Source of the DNA: Acidobacteriota bacterium
GTDB lineage: Bacteria; Acidobacteriota; Terriglobia; Acidiferrales; UBA7541
Length of the DNA stretch: 5,263 nucleotides
Reading direction: 5' to 3'
Assembly: GCA_003161495.1 (NCBI GenBank)
Contig: PMOP01000008.1
Coordinates: forward strand, 1 to 5,263
Made by a program: the position numbers and the translations under genes. The notes under the pieces are model-generated. The model was not told the DNA's origin and did no database searches. It was given only the letters and a program-made list of their open reading frames with translations. Below are positions 1 to 5,152 of the stretch, piece by piece; the first letter of the stretch is position 1, and the number at the start of each line of letters is the position of its first letter.

Positions 1-930
1 CCGATCCACAATATCAAACAGCGGCGCACCCTCTCGTCAACAACGGCAGCCCGGCAACGACGACACGGAACTGCATTCTCGCGATGCATGCGCATCCGAG
101 TCTTCTTGCACGCTTCAAGAAAGCTTGGCCTCGAACGGACGGGAGGCGTTGTCTTGCTTCCCCGCGCATGACCATGCGCAACGCATAAGGGAAGCGGAGC
201 GCCGGCAGGCGCATCCATTTCCGATTGCCGCGCCCGGACGCCAAGCCCGGCCGTGGCCGCGGCCGATAAGCGGCCGCTCGCCTTTCGGCGCTCCACTGCG
301 GTCTTGCGCCGGGATTTCAGTCCCGGCTCGGCTTTGGGCCGCGCTTCCTGGAATCACCGGATGCAAACGGGAGGACCCTCTCCGGCACCAGTGCAGCGAG
401 CACCTCGCAGTCCGGTCACGCGCCGGACGGGACGATGCCCAAAACCGCCTGCAAACAAGAGCGACAAACTCCGCCCGCAGGAACCGAACCCGCTCCGTCA
501 GTCGGCGTCACCGGTTGACGTCCCTTACGATGAGCGGGATGGACGCCGTTATTCAAATCCGGGCGGCGATGTCAAAGGCTTTTCGATTTATGCAGACAAG
601 TCGCGGGCTTGCGCGGCGTGATTGCCGCTCCGCGCCAGCCCGGACGCGTTTCACGCCATTTAAAGATTCCCCAAAAGGCGAATTTGTGCCTGCGATTCAA
701 GGCTTTCGGCGCTTTGCGAATCTTTGCGGCGTTGCGCGGCGGAGTTTCCGGCCCCGCGATAGGAAGGGGGACCATCCGCAGCGCGTAGCGCGAAGCATGG
801 TGGAAGGGGCGCGGGTCGCGCGACGATTCACCTGCGCCAAAAACGAAGCGTCGAGTGAGACGCCCCCTCCACCACCCTACGCTCGCGTGAACGCCATGAG
901 AGCGTGAAAATCAATTTGGGGAAATAGTAA
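1..930. other. GC-rich stretch without a convincing protein gene; hairpin-rich
   Basis: No credible protein gene is visible here. Open frames exist on both strands (the longest at 125-907, plus), but they overlap each other. Their translations are dominated by Arg, Ala, Pro and Ser with no hydrophobic core pattern, as expected from high GC. Several hairpins can be read directly: 259-277 (7-bp stem GCGGCCG/CGGCCGC, loop ATAAG), 279-290 (CGCC/GGCG), 308-327 (GCCGGGA/TCCCGGC, 6-nt loop) and 410-428 (GTCCGG/CCGGAC). An imperfect inverted repeat pairs 795-811 with 861-877 (14 of 17 positions). The stretch could be a structured non-coding transcript, a decayed gene, or a long repeat-bearing spacer. 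I cannot tell which, nor choose a strand. Confidence 0.5.
795..877. repeat. Imperfect inverted repeat with 49-nt spacer
   Basis: The left arm at 795-811 (GCATGGTGGAAGGGGCG) matches the reverse complement of the right arm at 861-877 at 14 of 17 positions. The element is palindromic in the same general way as the other intergenic repeats of this window but belongs to a different sequence family. No role can be assigned. Confidence 0.45.
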
Positions 931-940
931 GGTGTCACGT

Positions 941-987
941 GATTCGGAGGTACAATCCCGAATCGCCCAGGCGCTGCGGCGCTTTTT
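941..987 (+). promoter_or_regulatory. Leader region with promoter-like box, hairpin and terminator-like stem
   Basis: A good -10-like hexamer TACAAT lies at 951-956, with no clear -35 at the usual distance. It sits in the loop of a 7-bp hairpin (GATTCGG 941-947 with CCGAATC 958-964). An 8-bp palindrome TCACGTGA occupies 935-942. Downstream, GCGC 971-974 pairs with GCGC 979-982, extended by two weaker pairs, and is followed by five T (983-987). That resembles a weak intrinsic terminator about 20 bases before the start codon at 1009. It may end upstream transcription or act as an attenuator. This is inference from sequence shape only. Confidence 0.3.
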
Positions 988-1008
988 GCTGAGAGGGAGA
1001 ACTTGACC

Positions 1009-1443
1009 ATGCAAGTCTTGTCGGGATTGAGAGCCGGCCTGCTCGCCATCGCGGCGCTCGCCGGCGCGGCGTCGGTTGCGCACGCCGACAGCGGCACGAT
1101 CAGCATCCGCATCTTCAAGGCCGGATTCGTCATCGGGGGCTCGGCCGGCTCAGGCGTGCTGACGTTCCAGGGCCGCCGCTATCCGCTGTCGATCGGGGGG
1201 TTGAGTTACGGCTTCACCTTCGGCGCCTCGGAGACGCACTTCCGTGGCACCGTCAGCAATATCCGCCGCCCGTCCGACGTCGCCGGCGTCTACGCCCAGG
1301 CCGGCGCCGGCGCCGCCGCCGTGAGGGGCGCGCAAGCCGTCGTCCTCACCAACCAAAGCGGCGCCGTGCTGACGCTCACCGGCGAGCAGAACGGCCTGAT
1401 CGTCAGCCTGGATTTGAGCGGACTGGCGTTGTCGCTGCAGTAA
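1009..1443 (+). CDS. Small exported beta-rich protein, DUF1134/EipA-like
   Basis: Encodes 144 residues. I chose ATG 1009 because the Shine-Dalgarno-like AGGGAGA (994-1000) ends 8 bases before it; the in-frame TTG at 1003 would be only 2 bases away. The N-terminus is a clear Sec signal peptide: Arg, a long Ala/Leu/Ile stretch, then an AHA-D cleavage site near residue 27, so the mature protein is probably periplasmic. The rest is Gly-, Ala-, Val- and Ser-rich with alternating hydrophobic residues, suggesting beta strands. The pattern 'GSGVLTFQGRRYPLSIGGLS', then a GA segment and a 'VAGVYAQ' segment, resembles DUF1134 proteins, the family of the cell-envelope protein EipA of Brucella. EipA is longer, so this would be a short relative; that match is from memory and unverified. 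The gene is very GC-rich (51 of 60 bases at 1261-1320). It lies 34 bases ahead of another exported-protein gene on the same strand, so co-transcription is likely. Confidence 0.8.
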   Translation: MQVLSGLRAGLLAIAALAGAASVAHADSGTISIRIFKAGFVIGGSAGSGVLTFQGRRYPLSIGGLSYGFTFGASETHFRGTVSNIRRPSDVAGVYAQAGAGAAAVRGAQAVVLTNQSGAVLTLTGEQNGLIVSLDLSGLALSLQ

Positions 1444-1462
1444 GCAGCGAGGCTGTCATGCG

Positions 1463-1470
1463 AAAGGAGG
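1463..1470 (+). promoter_or_regulatory. Strong ribosome binding site
   Basis: AAAGGAGG, close to a full anti-Shine-Dalgarno match, is placed 7 bases before ATG 1478. It fixes that start and implies efficient translation. It is the strongest such site in the window. Confidence 0.85.
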
Positions 1471-1477
1471 TTAGGCA

Positions 1478-1825
1478 ATGAAAACTCTGGTCCTAACCCT
1501 TGGGATCGTGGTTTTGGCGACTTCGGCTCATGCCGAGACCATCTCGCCCGCCGAGACGCAACAGTATGTCGGCAAAAACGTAACCGTTGAAGGCCCCGTC
1601 AGCGAAGTTCACCACGTGGCGTCTGGCAAAGTGACTTTCATCGACATGGGGGGACGCTATCCGAATAATACATTTGCAGGCGTCATCTTTACCGACGACG
1701 CCAGCAAATTCTCAGATGTAGATTCGCTGAATGGCAAGACTGTCGATATCACTGGAACGGTCACACTCTACCAGGGACGTACCGAGATCATTTTGAGCGA
1801 CCCGGTCCAGATCAAGGCTAAATAG
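1478..1825 (+). CDS. Exported OB-fold protein of unknown function
   Basis: Encodes 115 residues. Residues 1-19 form a signal peptide (Lys2, hydrophobic core, SAHA-E cleavage), so the protein is probably periplasmic. The mature part follows the pattern of small bacterial OB-fold proteins: 'EGPVSEVHHVASGKVTFIDM', then a Gly-Gly-Arg-Tyr-Pro-Asn turn, 'FAGVIF', a Lys-Phe segment, 'LNGKTVDITGTVTLYQGRTE' and a closing strand ending in QIK. In this family the G-K-x-V-x-V-x-G-x-V strand pairs form the barrel. Some members are annotated as nucleic-acid-binding by fold alone, and the true ligand of exported forms is unknown. The start is fixed by the AAAGGAGG site. The gene follows the EipA-like gene by 34 bases and probably shares its transcript. 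The last base of the stop codon TAG is also the first base of a large palindromic repeat, which may serve as its 3' end. Confidence 0.88.
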   Translation: MKTLVLTLGIVVLATSAHAETISPAETQQYVGKNVTVEGPVSEVHHVASGKVTFIDMGGRYPNNTFAGVIFTDDASKFSDVDSLNGKTVDITGTVTLYQGRTEIILSDPVQIKAK

Positions 1826-1924
1826 CCCGTAGGGCGGGTTAGGCGCAGCCGTAACCCGCCATCCTCGGCAATGACATAAAATCAAAATGGCGGATTACGC
1901 CTTCGGCTAATCCGCCCTACGGGC
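1825..1924. repeat. Composite palindromic repeat (two hairpins in mirror orientation)
   Basis: Two 37-base arms, 1825-1861 and 1888-1924, are near-perfect inverted copies (GCCCGTAGGGCGG..., ...CCGCCCTACGGGC) around a 26-base AT-rich centre. Each arm folds on its own too: GGCGGGTTA/TAACCCGCC at 1833-1860 and GGCGGATTA/TAATCCGCC at 1889-1916, both with a GCC/GGC inner stem. This is a repeat type I associate with Bradyrhizobium intergenic regions. It starts inside the stop codon of the OB-fold gene and ends 15 bases before the next start codon, so it could act as a terminator or mRNA stabiliser and could separate expression of the two genes. Confidence 0.85.
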
Positions 1925-1939
1925 TGCTGCGAGGTCGCC

Positions 1940-2746
1940 ATGAATTACCTTGATCGACTTCTCAAAACCTACAGAGACAAAGATGGCTGGACTAAAGTCA
2001 GGACACCAGACTTGGAACACCTAAATTCTAGTATATATTTTGACTATAAAGGATTCTCTGACCTCGCGGAATATGTGTCCGGAAGGAATTTTGGTAATGA
2101 ATTGAAAGAGGCCTCTCACGGGTTATCATGTGTCATCGCCTATCGAAATATTTATCAACTAGAAATAAACGAGCGCGGAGAAGACGATATTGCTACCCTT
2201 GCAAAAATGTTTATCGTGTGCCGCTTTGCAAACTCAATTTACGCGACGATGCGGCTTGCATCTATTGGATTAATACTCGACGGAATTAGTTGCTTCAAGA
2301 CAGCATTCGAGGCCCTTCAGTATGGAAGACTGATCTCGTTGAAGCCTGAACAAGCATCGACCTTTATGGACGTCGAGAAATCATTGCGCCCGGTTGAAGT
2401 GCGTAAGGAGCTGAAAAAGTTAGGCCACAATGCCGACATCGCGCGGAAACAATATTCTATGCTTAGCAATTTTTCCCACGTCGGAGGGACTGGAGAGACA
2501 CTTACGATGGAGTCTATTGAAGGAAATGTTGCATTCAAGATCGGCGGATATGTTGATCCGCCCTTACAGAAACAGCTAATCATGGACTGCCACAAAGCCT
2601 GTGGCGAGTTCATTGCCTTTACCATTGGAATTCGGCATGAGAACGTTGATGAATACCACCGAACGATAAAGGCATGGATCGCCGAAGGTCTCCCTCAAGA
2701 GGAAATACTTCGCCGGACTCAGAATCTAATCCAGAAAATGAGGTAG
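1940..2746 (+). CDS. Helical protein of unknown function, possibly DUF5677/HEPN-like
   Basis: Encodes 268 residues with no signal peptide or clear membrane span, so probably cytoplasmic. The start ATG 1940 has GAGG (1931-1934) 5 bases upstream. I do not recognise it with certainty. The central and later parts (about residues 85-182) look all-helical. A hydrophobic helix runs into 'SCFKTAFEALQYGRLI' (residues 117-132), and after a charged linker comes 'RKQYSMLSNFSHVGG' (169-183). That layout, a hydrophobic helix with R/K..FE followed by Y..LS...H, resembles DUF5677 and related HEPN-like proteins. Some of these sit in phage-defence or toxin contexts, but no RNase motif (R-x4-6-H) can be firmly placed. 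The C-terminus (about 225-268) is a charged helical tail. Base composition is low (23 of 60 G/C at 1981-2040) against the upstream genes, suggesting later acquisition. It stands alone between two repeat elements with no partner gene on its strand. Confidence 0.85.
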   Translation: MNYLDRLLKTYRDKDGWTKVRTPDLEHLNSSIYFDYKGFSDLAEYVSGRNFGNELKEASHGLSCVIAYRNIYQLEINERGEDDIATLAKMFIVCRFANSIYATMRLASIGLILDGISCFKTAFEALQYGRLISLKPEQASTFMDVEKSLRPVEVRKELKKLGHNADIARKQYSMLSNFSHVGGTGETLTMESIEGNVAFKIGGYVDPPLQKQLIMDCHKACGEFIAFTIGIRHENVDEYHRTIKAWIAEGLPQEEILRRTQNLIQKMR

Positions 2747-2822
2747 ATGGGGGCATCCTTTAGAAGGCCGGGAATTCGATGATGCGTGTTAAGCGCAGTT
2801 CGCCGTCTCGGCAACGAGAGGG
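2747..2822. other. Spacer with no recognisable feature
   Basis: Seventy-six bases downstream of the DUF5677-like gene. I see no terminator hairpin with a T run and no gene; a 16-codon frame opening with a double ATG at 2779 has no ribosome binding site or recognisable content. Confidence 0.4.
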
Positions 2823-3062
2823 AGCGTAGCCCGGATCGCGCCAGCGAAATCCGGGATGAGCGGCGAGGCCCGCCGCGGATTTCGTTTTCACTCAATCTGG
2901 TCTACGCTCGTTACGCTTCCTAGCCGCGGGATTGCCCTTCGCGCCCCCGGGGTCCCGAGATCGGATTGAGCCTCCATAACTAGCCCGCATGAGCGCAGCG
3001 ACATACGGGATAGCGAGCGGAGAGGAAAAACCGGATCTCGCTTCGCTCATCCGGGCTACGCT
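2823..3062. repeat. Mosaic of diverged GTAGCCCGGAT-type palindromic repeats
   Basis: Three related copies are visible. Copy A at 2823-2855 begins AGCGTAGCCCGGAT and ends in ATCCGGG. Copy B at 2981-3010 has the same orientation (TAGCCCGCATGAGCG...). Copy C at 3031-3062 is inverted and ends in ATCCGGGCTACGCT. A and C form outer inverted arms of about 32 bases with a variable middle. Between A and B lies GC-rich DNA with a further small inverted pair, CTCAATC (2893-2899) and GATTGAG (2964-2970). No gene is seen. The mosaic looks like nested or repeated insertion of one repeat family followed by decay. It lies directly behind the stop codon of the small membrane protein gene (3066) and may end its transcript. 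Confidence 0.75.
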
Positions 3063-3065
3063 TTG

Positions 3066-3203
3066 CTAGTCCTTCGTTAGATTTCGTTCAAAAATCAGAC
3101 CTCCCGCGCCCACTTGGAGTCTGTAGCCTGACCCAGCCGCAATAAGCATCATCGCGATCACCGCAATGAGAAGGATTATCCTATTCTTATTCAGACCTTG
3201 CAT
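3066..3203 (-). CDS. 45-residue single-span membrane protein, overlaps RHH gene
   Basis: Reading the minus strand from ATG 3203-3201 to TAG 3068-3066 gives an uninterrupted 45-residue frame. It has a polar basic start (MQGLNKNR), a strongly hydrophobic segment of about 17 residues (IILLIAVIAMMLIAAGS, residues 9-25), then a Gly-rich basic/amphipathic tail ending ERNLTKD. This is the profile of a small inner-membrane protein, probably N-terminus in by the positive-inside rule. A Shine-Dalgarno-like GAGAAG (3214-3209) precedes the start by 5 bases. The start lies inside the upstream RHH gene, overlapping its last 17 bases in another frame, so the two are very likely co-transcribed and translationally coupled. 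I recognise no family. It could be a toxin-like partner of the RHH protein, a sensor peptide or an unrelated passenger; none of these is shown. Confidence 0.65.
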   Translation of the reverse strand: MQGLNKNRIILLIAVIAMMLIAAGSGYRLQVGAGGLIFERNLTKD

Positions 3204-3396
3204 TGCAGCTTCTCAAATAGGACTGGAGGGGCGTATTGGGCTCAAACTTCAGCTCGCATTTGCCCGAGACCAAATCGGGGAAAATGCGAAGAGCAGCGTC
3301 AATGACCTCCGATCTATTCATCCGCAAAAGACGAGCCGCCGCGTCTATTGCAGCGATCCTCTCAGCAGAAAGGCGAACAGAGATGACGGTTTTCAT
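3187..3396 (-). CDS. Ribbon-helix-helix (CopG/Arc-type) DNA-binding protein
   Basis: Encodes 69 residues. Residues 2-40 match the ribbon-helix-helix fold. A beta strand KTVISVRL is followed by helix 1 (SAERIAAIDAAARLL), a turn (RMNRSEV) and helix 2 (IDAALRIF). In this family the strand pairs in a dimer and inserts into the DNA major groove. Residues 41-69 form a short tail with no recognised motif. RHH proteins of this size are commonly antitoxins or plasmid and small-operon repressors that control their own promoter. No toxin of a known family is adjacent; the only companion is the overlapping 45-residue membrane protein downstream. The start ATG 3396 lacks a clear Shine-Dalgarno sequence, so the transcript may have a very short leader. 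A 9-bp inverted repeat spans the upstream region and is a candidate operator. Confidence 0.85.
   Translation of the reverse strand: MKTVISVRLSAERIAAIDAAARLLRMNRSEVIDAALRIFPDLVSGKCELKFEPNTPLQSYLRSCNARSE
3209..3214 (-). promoter_or_regulatory. Ribosome binding site inside the RHH gene
   Basis: On the minus strand GAGAAG is followed by 5 bases and then ATG 3203. It lies within the RHH coding sequence and supports translation of the overlapping 45-residue gene. Confidence 0.55.
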
Positions 3397-3460
3397 ATAG
3401 CGATGGTAAGCAGATATAATTAACGAAATGCTAATTACGTATTACGCCCGCAAATCGATA
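3396..3460. promoter_or_regulatory. AT-rich promoter region with candidate operator for the RHH operon
   Basis: TATAGCGAT (3396-3404) and its exact reverse complement ATCGCTATA (3452-3460) bracket an AT-rich stretch directly upstream of the minus-strand RHH gene. Inside are two TAATTA palindromes 15 bases apart (3417-3422, 3432-3437) and a tandem ATTACG (3434-3439, 3441-3446). On the minus strand TTATAT (3419-3414) could be a -10 box, giving a leader of roughly 11 bases, but no good -35 is seen. RHH repressors typically bind paired short sites, and such autoregulation is inferred here. Confidence 0.45.
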
Positions 3461-3485
3461 GATCGCTATAGCTCGATATCCAGCA

Positions 3486-3570
3486 CGTAGGATGGGTGGA
3501 GCGAAACGATACCCATCCTAAGGCGGCGAGGATGGATGATGGGTTTCGCAAGGGCTCAACCCATCCTACG
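3486..3570. repeat. Composite palindromic repeat of the CGTAGGATGGGT family
   Basis: CGTAGGATGGGT (3486-3497) and ACCCATCCTACG (3559-3570) are perfect 12-base inverted ends. Each half also folds by itself: AGGATGGGT/ACCCATCCT (3489-3519, 9 bp) and GATGGGTT/AACCCATC (3538-3565, 8 bp). The two-hairpin mirror design is the same as at 1825-1924, with unrelated sequence. It separates the RHH promoter region from the pentapeptide gene. An open frame continuous with the pentapeptide gene runs through it, which creates a false upstream GTG start at 3496. Confidence 0.85.
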
Positions 3571-3607
3571 CTTGCTAAACGCTCAGCCATCGTAAGAGCT
3601 CCAAATT

Positions 3608-3613
3608 GGAGGG
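3608..3613 (+). promoter_or_regulatory. Ribosome binding site deciding the pentapeptide gene start
   Basis: GGAGGG lies 5 bases before TTG 3619. It is the only good Shine-Dalgarno site near the beginning of the pentapeptide frame and favours TTG 3619 over GTG 3496. Confidence 0.65.
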
Positions 3614-3618
3614 AAGCT

Positions 3619-5078
3619 TTGACAAAGATTGAAGGAGCCCTCGGTTTGCTTTCGAAGGGAACCAAAGAATGGAACGTTTATCTGTCCGCCCTACGTGACA
3701 AAGAGTTCAATTCGAATAGTGAACCAGAAATCATAATTGAAAACACAACGTTTAAGGACTTGGATATCGAGGGGGTGAAGTTTTCGTATGTCACGTTCCG
3801 ACATTGTGTGTTCAACAACTGCTTTTTTCGTCGTGTGAATGGGAAGGCGCGAAATTTGTCGAATGTCAAATGGATGTCGCGCTATTTGTTGACGGCTCTG
3901 GCGAATATTTGAAGATTGTTTCCTCCAAGGTTAAAAATTGCAAGTTTGTCAATATTCAAATGGGGGAGGGTGGATTTTTCGAATCGAACTTTGACGATGT
4001 TGATTTTCAAGGATGCACCTGGGATGGAGATGAGTTTGCGAAATGTGTTTTTAGCCGGTGCATAGTTGTTGATTGTTCACTACAGGAGTGTGAGTTTGAA
4101 TCTTGTAGGTTTCATTTTTCAAACTTGTGGCACAGTACATTCAGGCATTGTTCTTTCGACGACGTTTCGTTGAGCGGGTTAGACTTCATGAATATTATGG
4201 GAAATTCATCGCTTAGGTTCCCGCTTTGGCATGATGCCAAGGAGGCTATCGAAGAGGAGGGGCGCTCTCCCGACGGGTCGAAGTTTCTCTCCTGTAGTTT
4301 TTCTGGATCGGACCTGAAAGGGTTGGATTTTGGGTGTTCAGACTTTGGTGGCTCCTCGTTCTTTCGAACAAATTTGAGTGGCGGCAATCTCGTTCAGTGT
4401 TCCGGCCTATCTGTGGCCGGATTTGATTTCTGTGACGTTAGCGGGGCGGTCCTTCCGCCAAATATCAATTTTGATACATCGGTCAGCACTCTTCGAGATT
4501 TTGGGGCGTCGCTGCAAAGGCTGTCGTATTTTTGTGTAGCGTTTTGTATCTCCGCAATTTTGGGCTCGATATCCGAGCTTGAAGGTGAGGGAGTTAGGTT
4601 TCCCTTGGCAGGGTGGGATCTTCAGCCGGAAAAATTTGGAGTAGTGATAAGCGTTATGATTTTGGTCTTGCAGATGATGGTTATGGCTCGATCCGACAAT
4701 TTGGCATGCCGGGCCTCGCGCCTTCCCGCTATGCTGCAAAACGGTGCGCCGTTGCCAACAACTTTGCGAGATTCCTTTATTGCCGATCTGGCCTGGAGGT
4801 TCCTTTATACTCCCACGATGTATCGCGGCTTTGCGCGTCGCTCCTATGCGTGGATGTCCATCCCAATCGCGTTTTTGGTTCTGTATTTCCAGTTTCCGAT
4901 CGCTGTGCTGTGCTTATATTTGTCAGCGGTGTTCCATAGTCAGGGGCTTATTCTGAAATCAATTATACTAGTCCTGCTGCTAGTTTCATTTGCATTGGCA
5001 GCTGCGGGCGCCTACGGCCTAATAGGCTCTTTTCGGCGGCTGAGCATTACGGGGCGCATTAAAGAACAATTCAACTAG
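3619..5078 (+). CDS. Pentapeptide-repeat membrane protein, split by a -1 frameshift
   Basis: The gene is read in one frame from TTG 3619 to about 3828 and in the -1 frame from there to TAG 5078. The joined product has 486 residues. The start is supported by GGAGGG 5 bases upstream and by the N-terminal 'GLLSKGTKEWNVY' segment, which resembles the G-x3-WN opening of other pentapeptide proteins. Residues about 40-275 are pentapeptide repeats with F/L/W/M/I at the centre and frequent Cys at position 1 (CVFNN, CEWEG, CTWDG, CIVVD, CSLQE, CEFES), interrupted near 195-220. These should form a right-handed quadrilateral beta-helix. After that come roughly four membrane spans (about 303-319, 341-357, 411-437, 444-470), so the helix is probably tethered to the inner membrane. 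Its function is unknown. Composition is low in G/C (18 of 60 at 3901-3960). As written the frame break separates the first 70 residues from the rest, so the gene is broken, frameshift-decoded, or carries a sequence error. Confidence 0.82.
3820..3830 (+). other. Frameshift point at a six-T run
   Basis: The upstream frame reads TGC TTT TTT CGT CGT and soon ends in unrelated sequence, stopping at 3910-3912. Re-reading one base (TGC TTT TTT TCG TCG TGT GAA) continues the pentapeptide pattern. The run 3823-3828 has six T; seven would restore a single open frame. A -1 slip of Phe-tRNA on TTT is chemically plausible, but the site is not a full X-XXY-YYZ heptamer because the first base is C. Confidence 0.75.
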
Positions 5079-5110
5079 AGAAGGGGCGGCGTTCTGAGCC
5101 ACCTTCAAGT

Positions 5111-5142
5111 CGTGGATGGCCGGGTCAAGCCCGGCCATGACG
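5111..5142. terminator. Palindromic hairpin repeat between convergent genes
   Basis: ATGGCCGGG (5116-5124) pairs perfectly with CCCGGCCAT (5130-5138) around a 5-nt TCAAG loop, and CGT/ACG extend the outside with one unpaired base. It is a REP-like element common in this bacterial group. It lies 37 bases after the pentapeptide stop codon and 14 bases after the nrdJ stop codon on the other strand, so it could end both transcripts. It has no T run, so intrinsic termination is uncertain. Confidence 0.7.
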
Positions 5143-5152
5143 AGTCAGAGGA

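Noticed and set aside
125..907. 260-codon open frame on the plus strand
   Set aside because: Low-complexity Arg/Ala/Pro/Ser translation, no usable ribosome binding site, overlapping open frames on the other strand, and it runs through hairpins and an inverted repeat.
1003..1008. TTG 1003 as start of the exported protein
   Set aside because: Only 2 bases from the ribosome binding site; ATG 1009 is properly spaced.
828..1133. 101-codon minus-strand frame
   Set aside because: Covers the signal-peptide region of the exported protein at 1009-1443 and the leader hairpins; a shadow of GC-rich coding DNA.
2823..3062. CRISPR array
   Set aside because: The repeats are few, diverged, in mixed orientation and unequally spaced, and no cas genes are present.
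3166..3423. 85-codon plus-strand frame
   Set aside because: Lies opposite the RHH gene and the small membrane protein, both of which have recognisable protein features; this frame has none.
3804..3827. TTG 3804 as an independent start of the long pentapeptide frame
   Set aside because: No ribosome binding site, and it would cut into a continuous run of pentapeptide repeats.
4407..4739. 110-codon minus-strand frame
   Set aside because: Antisense to the membrane domain of the pentapeptide protein with no motif or ribosome binding site.
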